Assembly (NCBI RefSeq): GCF_934190855.1
Contig: NZ_CAKPTN010000030.1
Coordinates: 1-14,488 of the forward strand
Direction: 5' to 3'
DNA from: an uncultured Veillonella sp.
GTDB taxonomy: Bacteria; Bacillota; Negativicutes; Veillonellales; Veillonellaceae
Length of the DNA stretch: 14,488 nt
Shown here: piece after piece, positions 8,026 to 14,427 of the stretch
Numbering within the stretch: position 1 is the first letter of the stretch
How the letters are laid out: every line of letters begins with the position of its first letter
Notes under the pieces: generated by a model
What the model was told of the DNA's origin: nothing
Seen by the model: the letters and a program-made list of their open reading frames with translations, nothing else
Database searches by the model: none
Position numbers and translations under genes: made by a program

Positions 8026-8862
8026 TTATTGATTCTCTACGATAGAACGCAACATAGCAATCTCTTTCGCATAGCCGTCTAATTCATTTGGTGTTTCTAA
8101 ATAAAACGGCAAGTTCGTCAATTTAGGATGTGTCACAATACGAGCTATCGTATCGATACCGATGTGACCTTCCCCAATTTTTTCATGGCGATCTTTATGA
8201 GCGCCCATAGGATTTTTAGAGTCGTTCAAGTGAATGGCTTTCAAACGGTCTAATCCTACAATACGATCAAAATCGTCGATAACACCTTCGAGATTATTAA
8301 CGATATCGTAACCACCTTCGTGGATATGACACGTATCAACGCACACGCCCATGTATTCTTTTAGTTTTACACCGTCGATGATGCGAGCAATTTCTTCAAA
8401 GCGAGAACCAATTTCTGTGCCCTTCCCAGCCATGACTTCCAATAGAACGGTCGTCTTCATGCCAGGGAACAAAATTTCGTTCAAACATTCTACGATATAT
8501 TCGATACCTTGATCCACACCTTGTTTTACATGGCTACCTGGGTGAAAGTTATACATTTGGCCAGGTAAATATTCCATGCGCTCCAAATCTTCCATCATGG
8601 ATTGCTTAGCAAAAGCGCGCAAGTCTTCCTTTGCAGCACATGGATTATACGTATACGGTGCATGGGCTAACAAGGTACCAAAGTTATGCTCTTTCATATA
8701 TGCACCAAGACTATTCATATCCTCTATATCGAGAGCGCGCATACCACCGCCGCGAGGATTACGGGTAAAGTATTGGAAGGTATTGCCACCAATTTTAGTA
8801 GCTTCCTTGCCCATATGTAAATAACCTTTGCTAATTGATAAATGACTGCCTATGACAAACAT
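8026..8862 (-). CDS. nfo: Deoxyribonuclease IV (AP endonuclease Nfo)
   Basis: Endonuclease IV cuts 5' to abasic sites and removes blocked 3' ends in base excision repair of oxidative damage. The 278-residue TIM-barrel protein retains every zinc ligand expected from the family: H67, H107 (NFHPGS), E142 ([11 protein letters not shown]), D176 and H179 (CVDTCH), H211 (HLNDS), D224 and H226 (DRHEKIGEG), and E256 (LETP). AAGGAG lies 6 bases before the ATG. It is downstream of perR on the same strand after a hairpin terminator, and upstream of sbcDC. I could not find a convincing promoter in 8863-8979; that stretch contains three 8-bp tandem repeats instead. Confidence 0.97.
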   Translation of the reverse strand: MFVIGSHLSISKGYLHMGKEATKIGGNTFQYFTRNPRGGGMRALDIEDMNSLGAYMKEHNFGTLLAHAPYTYNPCAAKEDLRAFAKQSMMEDLERMEYLPGQMYNFHPGSHVKQGVDQGIEYIVECLNEILFPGMKTTVLLEVMAGKGTEIGSRFEEIARIIDGVKLKEYMGVCVDTCHIHEGGYDIVNNLEGVIDDFDRIVGLDRLKAIHLNDSKNPMGAHKDRHEKIGEGHIGIDTIARIVTHPKLTNLPFYLETPNELDGYAKEIAMLRSIVENQ

Positions 8863-8880
8863 AATACTCCTTTATATTTA

Positions 8881-8904
8881 TATAATTCTATAATTCTATA
8901 ATAC
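8881..8904. repeat. Three 8-bp tandem repeats upstream of nfo
   Basis: TATAATTC, TATAATTC and TATAATAC follow one another without gaps, 18 bases upstream of the nfo start codon. The unit is AT-rich and resembles a -10 element. It lies where the nfo promoter or leader should be, so copy number might change spacing. Confidence 0.7.
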
Positions 8905-8979
8905 TCAATTCTAATATCTATTCTATTACGCTTACATTTATTCCAAAAGCCTAATGAATATAAGACATATATAACTAAT

Positions 8980-9020
8980 ATAACCCCTACCGTGAAGGAG
9001 CCCTTCGCGACAGGGGTTAT
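8980..9020 (-). terminator. Terminator hairpin after perR
   Basis: ATAACCCCT (8980-8988) pairs with AGGGGTTAT (9012-9020). The arms continue inward through G-U pairs and CG-GAAGG/CCTTC-CG with one mismatch, around a short GCT loop. It begins 3 bases after the perR stop. The U tract downstream on the minus strand is poor (ATTAGTTATATA), so some read-through into nfo is possible. Confidence 0.6.
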
Positions 9021-9023
9021 GTA

Positions 9024-9443
9024 TTAATGGCTTTCTTTTTTAGCACACTCAGGGCATACACCTTCAAAGGTAATATGTTGACCTGTGATTTGATACTCAC
9101 TACCTTGATCAGCAATTGTTTTGATAGCTTGTAAATCAATGCCCATCATATCCTCTACCTTGTTGCAACGAATGCAACGGATATGGGAATGAGCTTGTGT
9201 GTCCCAGTCGTAATGAGCACGCTCATCACCAACTTCTAAAATTTTTACAAGACCGATTTTTTCAAAAATCTCCATCGTCTTGTACACGGTTGCCAAGCTC
9301 ATGCTTGGATGTTCAGGGCGCAACGTATGGTACAACATTTCTGCTGTTGGATGATCATGATGACCACGCAAGGCATCATAAATCGCAATACGTTGTGGGG
9401 TCACTTTAAACCCTTGGCTACGCAAAATTTGTGCGATATCCAT
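9024..9443 (-). CDS. perR: PerR, peroxide-sensing Fur-family repressor
   Basis: PerR represses oxidative-stress genes when loaded with Mn or Fe and is inactivated by iron-catalysed histidine oxidation. The 139-residue protein has the winged-helix part with TPQRIAIYDAL (15-25) and SLATVYKTMEIF (49-60). The structural zinc site is C90-x2-C93 and C130-x2-C133. Aligning by eye with Bacillus subtilis PerR, the regulatory metal ligands H37, D85, H91, H93 and D104 correspond to H31, D79, H85, H87 and D98. The aspartate at the D85 position and the GVCPECAKKESH ending favour PerR over Fur or Zur. It is monocistronic or leaky into nfo. Its promoter contains a palindrome that could be its own operator. 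Confidence 0.9.
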   Translation of the reverse strand: MDIAQILRSQGFKVTPQRIAIYDALRGHHDHPTAEMLYHTLRPEHPSMSLATVYKTMEIFEKIGLVKILEVGDERAHYDWDTQAHSHIRCIRCNKVEDMMGIDLQAIKTIADQGSEYQITGQHITFEGVCPECAKKESH

Positions 9444-9511
9444 AATACTCTACTCTACCTTTCTCCACTTGGAAATCTATAAGGCATCGACCATTATCGG
9501 CCATTCACAAG

Positions 9512-9526
9512 AAATAATTATTATTT
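9512..9526. promoter_or_regulatory. Putative PerR box over the perR transcription start
   Basis: AAATAAT-T-ATTATTT is a perfect 7-1-7 inverted repeat abutting the -10 element of perR and covering the expected start point. It matches the known PerR box TTATAATnATTATAA at 10 of 14 arm positions. Site, spacing and gene context support autoregulation. AT-richness of the region means the match alone is not proof. Confidence 0.62.
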
Positions 9527-9555
9527 ATTATATCAAAATTTGTAATACTTATCAA
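9527..9555 (-). promoter_or_regulatory. perR promoter
   Basis: On the minus strand TTGATA (9555-9550) and a perfect TATAAT (9532-9527) are separated by 17 bp. Transcription should start near 9520, leaving a leader of about 75 bases before the perR ATG. Confidence 0.85.
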
Positions 9556-9580
9556 GATAGATAGTATTAACTATTAAGTA

Positions 9581-9616
9581 ATAAAAAATGTGGATTGCCC
9601 GAAAGCAATCCACATT
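9581..9616 (-). terminator. Rho-independent terminator of the RNA helicase gene
   Basis: A perfect 12-bp stem, AATGTGGATTGC with GCAATCCACATT, around a 6-base loop is followed on the minus strand by a run of Ts. It begins 3 bases after the helicase stop codon and lies just upstream of the perR promoter, cleanly separating the two units. Confidence 0.93.
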
Positions 9617-9619
9617 CTA

Positions 9620-11185
9620 TTAGTCTTTAAAGTAAGGTTTGAAACCTTCACCTTGATGACGAGGTTTTCTGTCACCACGTGGACGATCAGATCTACGATC
9701 ATCTCTGCGGCGGTCATCACGACGATCACCTCTGCGGTCATCGCGGCTGCGACGAGGACGATCATCGCGACGACGATCACCATCACGGCGGCGATCACCA
9801 TCTCTACGACGGTCACCACGGCGGCGGTCACCACGACCACCTTCACGACGACGGCGTACGCGCAATGGTTTTTCTTCTGTAATATTTACAGGTGTTGTAT
9901 CTGGTTCTTTTGTTAACAATTTAAGAGCTGCTGCCAACAATGTTACAGAATCTGTATCATTTAACAATTCCTCTGCACTAGATTTGAATGGCGCTAATGC
10001 TTCTAAATTATCTGTCATTTCAACGAGGCTTTCAATAGCCAAGCGTTGTTGACCTTCAAGAACTTCTCCTAAGGAAGGTGCACGACGGCGTGCAATTTTA
10101 CGTTTTGTTAAACGCTCGATAGCATGTAAATGCTCCATTTCACGAGGAATAACAAATGTGAAAGCTTGACCTGCTTTACCGGCACGGCCTGTACGACCTA
10201 CGCGGTGTGTGTAGCTTTCAGGATCTTGAGGCATATCATAGTTATATACGTGAGATACGCCAGAAATATCAAGACCACGAGCTGCCACATCAGTAGCCAC
10301 GAGAATATCGATGGTACCTTCGCGGAATTGACGAATTACGCTGTCTCGTTTTTGTTGAGACAAATCGCCATGGATGCCTTCCGCCATGTAACCACGTTTC
10401 TTAAGACCTTCTGTTACTTCATCAACACGACGTTTTGTACGTGCGAAGATAATAGCAAGTTCAGGTGTTTGAATATCGAACAAGCGGCAAAGAACATCGA
10501 ATTTTTGACGGTCTTGCACTTCGATATAATATTGTTCAATTAAGTCCATCGTAACTTGAGTCGGTTTCATACGAATCAATGTTGGCTCTGTCAAATATGT
10601 TTCAGCTAATTGTTGGATAGCTTTAGGCATAGTTGCGGAGAACAACAATGTTTGATGGTCTTCTGGGATAGCACCCAAGATTTTATTGATATCATCAACA
10701 AAGCCCATGTTTAACATTTCGTCGGCTTCGTCCAATACCACAACTTTCACATGGTCAAATTTAATAGAACCGCGGTCCATATGGTCCATCAATCGGCCTG
10801 GAGTGGCAACGATGATCTGAGGGTTCTTTTTCAAGGCACGGAACTGACGATTAATATCTTGACCACCGTAAATAGGTAGTGCTGTGATATTCGTGTATTG
10901 AGCCATTTTGTTAAGCTCTTCAGCTACTTGGATAGCTAATTCTCGTGTAGGGGATAAAATAACTACTTGAACGTGACGCTCATTCCCGTCTACGCGTTCC
11001 AACACAGGCAAGCCAAATGCTGCTGTCTTACCAGTACCTGTTTGAGCTTGACCGATCATGTCTTTACCGCTCATGGCAACTGGGATAGCTTCCTGTTGAA
11101 TTGGCGTAGGCTCTTCAAAGCCCATATCGTTTAACGCACGTAGAACAGGTTCGCTAATCATTAATTGTTCAAATTTTTCTAACAT
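9620..11185 (-). CDS. cshA: DEAD-box ATP-dependent RNA helicase (CshA/DeaD type)
   Basis: This family unwinds short RNA duplexes in mRNA decay, ribosome assembly and cold adaptation. The 521-residue protein has the Q motif (F5, Q30), motif I AQTGTGKT (47-54), PTREL (79-83), TPGR (128-131), DEAD (152-155), SAT (183-185), [10 protein letters not shown] (297-306) and HRVGRTGR (327-334). After the helicase core and a roughly 90-residue linker, residues 442-511 form a basic tail of GDRRR(D) units. A GGAGG lies about 12 bases before the ATG. No DbpA-type RNA-binding domain is evident, which together with the Arg/Asp tail favours the CshA group over enterobacterial DeaD; the exact symbol is a best guess. 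The gene has its own extended -10 promoter and terminator. Confidence 0.93.
   Translation of the reverse strand: MLEKFEQLMISEPVLRALNDMGFEEPTPIQQEAIPVAMSGKDMIGQAQTGTGKTAAFGLPVLERVDGNERHVQVVILSPTRELAIQVAEELNKMAQYTNITALPIYGGQDINRQFRALKKNPQIIVATPGRLMDHMDRGSIKFDHVKVVVLDEADEMLNMGFVDDINKILGAIPEDHQTLLFSATMPKAIQQLAETYLTEPTLIRMKPTQVTMDLIEQYYIEVQDRQKFDVLCRLFDIQTPELAIIFARTKRRVDEVTEGLKKRGYMAEGIHGDLSQQKRDSVIRQFREGTIDILVATDVAARGLDISGVSHVYNYDMPQDPESYTHRVGRTGRAGKAGQAFTFVIPREMEHLHAIERLTKRKIARRRAPSLGEVLEGQQRLAIESLVEMTDNLEALAPFKSSAEELLNDTDSVTLLAAALKLLTKEPDTTPVNITEEKPLRVRRRREGGRGDRRRGDRRRDGDRRRDGDRRRDDRPRRSRDDRRGDRRDDRRRDDRRSDRPRGDRKPRHQGEGFKPYFKD
9653..9862 (-). repeat. Arg/Asp/Gly codon repeats in the helicase tail
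   Basis: The DNA encoding residues 442-511 is built from imperfect tandem units. GDRRR occurs at 452-456, 457-461, 463-467 and 469-473, followed by further RDDRR variants. The repetition is visible in DNA as recurring GGTGATCGTCGT-like units and could expand or contract by slippage in multiples of three. Long reading frames seen on other frames and strands here are by-products of this repetition. Confidence 0.7.
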
Positions 11186-11205
11186 CTAAATGTGTTTCCT
11201 CCTAT

Positions 11206-11224
11206 CGCGCACGAATTATGCGCG
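11206..11224 (-). other. Hairpin at the 5' end of the helicase mRNA
   Basis: CGCGCA and TGCGCG (6 GC-rich pairs) enclose a 7-base loop. Given the -10 element at 11232-11240, transcription would begin at about 11225, so the mRNA would start almost exactly at this hairpin. The AGGAGG ribosome site (11198-11203) follows after two bases. It may protect the 5' end or tune ribosome access. Confidence 0.55.
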
Positions 11225-11231
11225 TTAGAAT

Positions 11232-11240
11232 AGTATATCA
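11232..11240 (-). promoter_or_regulatory. Extended -10 promoter of the RNA helicase gene
   Basis: On the minus strand TGATATACT fits the extended -10 pattern TGnTATAAT with one difference. No good -35 is present 16-18 bp upstream, as expected for extended -10 promoters. The position, about 45 bp before the ATG, is right for the helicase gene. Confidence 0.6.
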
Positions 11241-11282
11241 TATTTCGAAACTAAGCGCTATAAGAGTAATTACGAATCTAAA

Positions 11283-11636
11283 CTAAATAGACTTTCTTCT
11301 CTCCCTTAACTGTTCTATTAAAACGATTCCACCAGATACACAAAGGAAAACAAGGTATGATAAATGAATAGGCGTATACAAACATTCAACAAGAACAACC
11401 CATATAATTAATAATAATTTAGAAATCCATTTTGTTGTTATTCTATCTGCTATCATAAATATAGATAAGTTGATAATTATTTTAATGATTATCGCAGCGA
11501 TTATAACGATTGACGTAAATTCTTCTCTATAATCTGTCAATTCATATAAAGGATATAATAAATAACTCAAAAGAGCGCTAAGTATTATTAACAACCAAAT
11601 ATTGAGTCCCTGATTTACTATAGTAAAAGACTCCAA
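11283..11636 (-). CDS. Small multi-pass membrane protein, function unknown
   Basis: I do not recognise this gene. The reading frame encodes up to 117 residues with about four hydrophobic segments (roughly 11-31, 42-63, 71-88 and 91-109) and a basic end, RERRKS. The only upstream start in frame is TTG at 11636, which has no ribosome binding site; translation may depend on the overlapping 40-residue ORF upstream, or the two frames may be one gene broken by a frameshift. Codon usage is very ATA- and TTA-rich compared with the helicase and aldehyde dehydrogenase on each side. No terminator follows before the helicase promoter. Confidence 0.5.
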   Translation of the reverse strand: MESFTIVNQGLNIWLLIILSALLSYLLYPLYELTDYREEFTSIVIIAAIIIKIIINLSIFMIADRITTKWISKLLLIIWVVLVECLYTPIHLSYLVFLCVSGGIVLIEQLRERRKSI

Positions 11637-11700
11637 CTAAAAGAAAGAGTAAAACACTAAGTAATATTCCTATAACTAACAGATAATCTACGTGAATCAT
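11578..11700 (-). CDS. Small single-pass membrane peptide (40 residues)
   Basis: The frame starts with ATG at 11700 and stops at 11578, overlapping the start of the 117-residue membrane ORF by 59 bases in another frame. The peptide has a short acidic N-terminus (MIHVD), one hydrophobic helix at about 6-27 (LLVIGILLSVLLFLLVGVF) and a polar tail YYSKSGTQYLVVNNT. An AGAGGGCGG lies about 10-18 bases upstream. A good extended -10 promoter lies at 11745-11753. It could be a true small membrane protein coupled to the next ORF, or the first part of one protein split by a frameshift. Confidence 0.42.
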   Translation of the reverse strand: MIHVDYLLVIGILLSVLLFLLVGVFYYSKSGTQYLVVNNT

Positions 11701-11744
11701 GGTATATACCGCCCTCTCAAACAACACATTTTCATATGGCTCCA

Positions 11745-11753
11745 ATTATAACA
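11745..11753 (-). promoter_or_regulatory. Extended -10 promoter of the small membrane ORFs
   Basis: On the minus strand TGTTATAAT matches the extended -10 consensus TGnTATAAT exactly. No strong -35 is seen. Transcription would start near 11738, about 38 bases before the 40-residue ORF. Confidence 0.55.
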
Positions 11754-11792
11754 TAGCGTATACAGTCACAGGTAATAGACTTGTTACGTACA

Positions 11793-11822
11793 AAAGAGGT
11801 ACCTTATTTGAAGTATCTCTTT
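11793..11822 (+). terminator. Orphan terminator-like hairpin upstream of the lipoprotein gene
   Basis: AAAGAGGTAC (11793-11802) pairs with GTATCTCTTT (11813-11822) with one G-U pair. A T-rich stretch follows on the plus strand. No plus-strand gene precedes it in the window. It is part of a diverged direct copy of the terminator that follows the lipoprotein gene. Confidence 0.5.
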
Positions 11823-11841
11823 GTTATAGTTTATTGTAGAG
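11798..11841 (+). repeat. Direct repeat, copy 1, flanking the lipoprotein gene
   Basis: This 44-base stretch matches 12581-12624 at 35 of 44 positions in my hand alignment, including 18 identical bases in a row (11817-11834 against 12600-12617). Both copies contain the downstream half of a terminator hairpin and the bases after it. They bracket the lipoprotein gene and its promoter. Confidence 0.7.
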
Positions 11842-11885
11842 TTGTATGGAATTAATCAACTATATGAGTAAAAATATATTTTAGG

Positions 11886-11891
11886 TATAAT
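11886..11891 (+). promoter_or_regulatory. Possible -10 element of the lipoprotein gene
   Basis: A perfect TATAAT lies 106 bases before the lipoprotein ATG in the plus direction. No convincing -35 is present at 16-18 bp. Transcription from it would give a leader of about 100 bases. Confidence 0.45.
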
Positions 11892-11997
11892 ACAATTAGA
11901 ATGAATTACTCTAAAATACCTCAACAAATTAGCCAATGCTTTTTAAGCTATTACACATTTTTACTGAACTTTCAAGAGCATTACAAAAGGAATACCA

Positions 11998-12573
11998 ATG
12001 AAACCATTTACTCTTAAAAGATTTGTATTACTACCGTTGATTGTACTATCCCTCATACTAACAACGGGTTGTCATCTTCTCTCACATTACAGTGAAGAGG
12101 AAGTTCAACAATATATAAATAAGAATTATCCTAATCTAATATATCACTTGGAGTCACAAAGGAATAATACATGGCAAGTCACCTTTGACAAGTATCCACA
12201 AATGCCCATTGAAATATCTGAAGTCATACACACCTCTGCACCTGTTGTACCACAAGTTGATCGAATGCTGATAACCAACATTCCGCTGATAACTGCGTTC
12301 CCATTAATGAAAAACTATCTAACAGCAGAGGAGTTATCCTATGCCACATATGATACATCTTCTTTGTATATTGAAATGCCTATCCCCTATTCAGCTATAC
12401 AAAACCAAGATGTAATAAACTTTTACAATCGTATGGATCAATTCTGCAAAGAATATGCTGCAACATATCCAGATTTCAAAGAAAAAATATATATTAGAGT
12501 CATCATAAAACCTTCTGATGGTTCTGATGCACCGCAAGAATATAGAAGAATATTCCGCTTATCCCAATATTAG
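11998..12573 (+). CDS. Predicted lipoprotein of unknown function
   Basis: I do not recognise this family. The 191-residue product begins with a basic MKPFTLKRF, a hydrophobic core to about residue 22 and the lipobox LTTGC, so cleavage before C25 and lipid attachment are expected. The mature part of 167 residues is polar with no further membrane segment; it opens with an acidic EEEVQQYINKNYPN stretch. AAAGGA about 7 bases before the ATG supports this start. It is the only clear plus-strand gene here, is AT-richer than its neighbours, has its own terminator and is bracketed by two terminator-derived direct repeats. Anchoring to a membrane facing outward is inferred; function is unknown. Confidence 0.88.
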   Translation: MKPFTLKRFVLLPLIVLSLILTTGCHLLSHYSEEEVQQYINKNYPNLIYHLESQRNNTWQVTFDKYPQMPIEISEVIHTSAPVVPQVDRMLITNIPLITAFPLMKNYLTAEELSYATYDTSSLYIEMPIPYSAIQNQDVINFYNRMDQFCKEYAATYPDFKEKIYIRVIIKPSDGSDAPQEYRRIFRLSQY

Positions 12574-12574
12574 T

Positions 12575-12605
12575 AAAAAAGGCACCTCTTTCGAGGTGCC
12601 TCTTT
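12575..12605. terminator. Bidirectional terminator between lipoprotein and aldehyde dehydrogenase genes
   Basis: GGCACCTC (12581-12588) and GAGGTGCC (12593-12600) form a perfect 8-bp stem with a 4-base loop. Six As before it give a clean U tract for the minus-strand aldehyde dehydrogenase transcript. TCTTTGTT after it serves the plus-strand lipoprotein transcript. The two genes converge on it. Confidence 0.93.
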
Positions 12606-12624
12606 GTTATAGTTTATAGGAGAG
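12581..12624 (+). repeat. Direct repeat, copy 2, flanking the lipoprotein gene
   Basis: Partner of the copy at 11798-11841. This copy keeps a perfect terminator stem, whereas copy 1 has drifted, suggesting that copy 2 is the one under selection. Confidence 0.7.
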
Positions 12625-12634
12625 ATTTATTTTA

Positions 12635-14119
12635 TTAGTCTAAGTCGTAGAACCCAGATGGTTTATCACTCAAGTTGATAATGATATTTTTCATTTGAGT
12701 GTAGTGTTCTAGGATAACTTTGTGAGTTTCACGGCCGATACCAGATTGTTTGTAGCCACCGAATGGTGCGCCTGCTGGGATGGAGTTATATGTGTTAACC
12801 CACATACGACCTGTTTCGATTGCACGAGCTACGCGGATTGCACGGTTAAGATTTTGAGTAAATACGCCACCGCCAAGACCGTATAAGCTATCGTTAGCTT
12901 GTTCGATTACTTCTTCTTCGCTGTGGAATTTAATAACAACAGCTACAGGGCCGAAGATTTCTTCACGAGCCACGCGCATATCATTTGTAGCGTCTACGAT
13001 AAGTGTAGGTCTAATAAAGCAACCTTTACCAAGTTCACCGTCAGTAACACGTACACCACCAGCTGCAACGCGAGCGCCTTCTTCTTTAGCAAGTTCTACA
13101 TAGCTAAGTACTTTCTTAACTTGATCTTCGTAAATTAAGGAACCAAGTTGTGTAGATTCTTCCCAAGGCAAACCAACTTTTACCTTATCAAATAATGCGG
13201 AAAGTTCAGCTACAAATTTATCGTAAATTGTATCTTGTACGAAGATACGGGAACCTGCACAGCATACTTGACCTTGGTTGAATAGGATGCCAAGCATTGC
13301 CCCATCAAGAGCTTGTTTCCAGTTTGCATCTTCAAAGAAGATATTCGCAGATTTACCACCTAATTCCAATGTAGCAGGAATCAAGCGTTCAGATGCTGCT
13401 TTATATACATCAAGACCTACTTCTGTAGAGCCTGTGAAAGCAAGTTTGCTGAAACCTGGATGATCAAGGATATATTGACCAGATTTAGAGCCTTTACCAG
13501 TTACGATATTTACAACGCCTGCTGGCAAGATATCTTTCAAAATATCGCCTAATACTAAAAGGCTAAGGGATGTATGGCTAGAAGGTTTGATAACAACTGT
13601 ACAACCTGCTGCAAGAGCTGGTGCCAATTTCCAAGCTGCCATTAGGAACGGGAAGTTCCAAGGCACAACTTGACCTACAACGCCAATTGGTTCACGAATG
13701 ATGAGGCTCAATGTATTTTCGTCAAATACTTGTGCAGAGCCTTCTTCAGAGCGAAGTACGCCAGCGAAGTAACGGAAATGGTCAGCACCAAATGGAATAT
13801 CTACATTTAAAGTTTCACGAATTGGTTTACCATTGTCATAAGTTTCAACTTGTGCCAAGTACTCTTTGTGCGCATCGATAGCATCAGCAATTTTTAACAA
13901 GTAATCAGCGCGTTCTACTTGGGATACTTTTTTCCAAGTTTTGAAAGCTTCTGTTGCAGCGTCTACCGCTTTATCAACGTCGTCCTTCGTAGCCTCTGCA
14001 CAGATAGCAAGTTGTTCGCCATTAGCAGGGTTATATACATTGAATTCAGCACCGTCAGATGCCGGTACCCATTCATTATTAATTAAAAGTCCATATCTTT
14101 CTTTAAGGTTCAAGCTCAT
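12635..14119 (-). CDS. NAD(P)-dependent aldehyde dehydrogenase
   Basis: The enzyme oxidises an aldehyde to its carboxylic acid with NAD(P). The 494-residue protein has the normal length and all catalytic parts of the ALDH superfamily: PWNFP with N155, KPSSHTSL with K178, FTGSTEVG (228-235), LELGGKS with general base E252, NQGQVCCAGSR with nucleophile C286, and EEIFGPV with E387. Cytoplasmic; no signal peptide. There is no phosphate-channel motif or acetyl-CoA-dependent fusion partner, so this is a free aldehyde dehydrogenase (acetaldehyde or broad-range type) rather than AdhE or a GAPN. AGGAGG before the ATG fixes the start. It is a single-gene unit with its own promoter, and a small GAGGA/TCCTC inverted repeat (14150-14164) just downstream of the expected start point could be an operator. 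The substrate cannot be decided from sequence. Confidence 0.95.
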   Translation of the reverse strand: MSLNLKERYGLLINNEWVPASDGAEFNVYNPANGEQLAICAEATKDDVDKAVDAATEAFKTWKKVSQVERADYLLKIADAIDAHKEYLAQVETYDNGKPIRETLNVDIPFGADHFRYFAGVLRSEEGSAQVFDENTLSLIIREPIGVVGQVVPWNFPFLMAAWKLAPALAAGCTVVIKPSSHTSLSLLVLGDILKDILPAGVVNIVTGKGSKSGQYILDHPGFSKLAFTGSTEVGLDVYKAASERLIPATLELGGKSANIFFEDANWKQALDGAMLGILFNQGQVCCAGSRIFVQDTIYDKFVAELSALFDKVKVGLPWEESTQLGSLIYEDQVKKVLSYVELAKEEGARVAAGGVRVTDGELGKGCFIRPTLIVDATNDMRVAREEIFGPVAVVIKFHSEEEVIEQANDSLYGLGGGVFTQNLNRAIRVARAIETGRMWVNTYNSIPAGAPFGGYKQSGIGRETHKVILEHYTQMKNIIINLSDKPSGFYDLD

Positions 14120-14173
14120 AGCATTACCTCCTATTTAGGAACATATATTGAGGAAGATCTCCTCTGTAATTTC

Positions 14174-14202
14174 ATGATACGCCTTATATCTAATTTTTTC
14201 AA
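14174..14202 (-). promoter_or_regulatory. Aldehyde dehydrogenase promoter
   Basis: On the minus strand TTGAAA (14202-14197) and TATCAT (14179-14174) are 17 bp apart, giving a leader of about 48 bases. A second TATAAT lies upstream at 14244-14239 with a weak -35, so there may be two start points. Confidence 0.65.
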
Positions 14203-14265
14203 TGAGATATATCGTTTCCGACATATCCATTCCGCATTATTATACATAGTTTTTAGTTATAGAGA

Positions 14266-14303
14266 AAAACCGCACCCTCTAAATCCATAGAGAGTGCGGT
14301 TTT
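14266..14303. terminator. Bidirectional-looking terminator upstream of the aldehyde dehydrogenase
   Basis: AAAACCGCACCCTCT (14266-14280) and AGAGAGTGCGGTTTT (14289-14303) form a 15-bp arm pair with one wobble, flanked by A and T runs on both sides. No plus-strand gene runs into it, so it most likely ends the minus-strand gene at the right edge. The spacer 14120-14427 otherwise holds only the aldehyde dehydrogenase promoter and AT-rich sequence. Confidence 0.85.
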
Positions 14304-14427
14304 ATGTACAATGACTTTTAGTCAAGAGAAATTCTCAATAATATATTTCAATTGATATTGTTATAAATATAACGGCAACTATCGCCATAAACCCATATAA
14401 TTTTAAAACTTATACATATAGCTTGAC

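Noticed and set aside
9574..9916. Long Val/Ala-, Thr/Ile- and Asp/His-rich reading frames opposite or beside the helicase tail
   Set aside because: They arise from the Arg/Asp codon repeats read in other frames and strands; composition is extreme and no ribosome site supports them.
11472..11493. GATAAT...ATTATC arrangement resembling a Fur box
   Set aside because: It lies inside the hydrophobic membrane ORF, away from promoters, and the spacing does not fit a Fur site.
11901..12017. 38-codon plus-strand ORF (starts MNYSKIPQQIS) overlapping the lipoprotein start in another frame
   Set aside because: No ribosome binding site, and its ATG would sit only a few bases after the predicted transcription start. 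Without conservation data it is best treated as chance.
14335..14388. 17-residue hydrophobic peptide MAIVAVIFITISIEIYY on the minus strand, resembling a tiny toxin
   Set aside because: No ribosome site, no antisense RNA promoter recognised, and short hydrophobic frames are common in AT-rich spacers.
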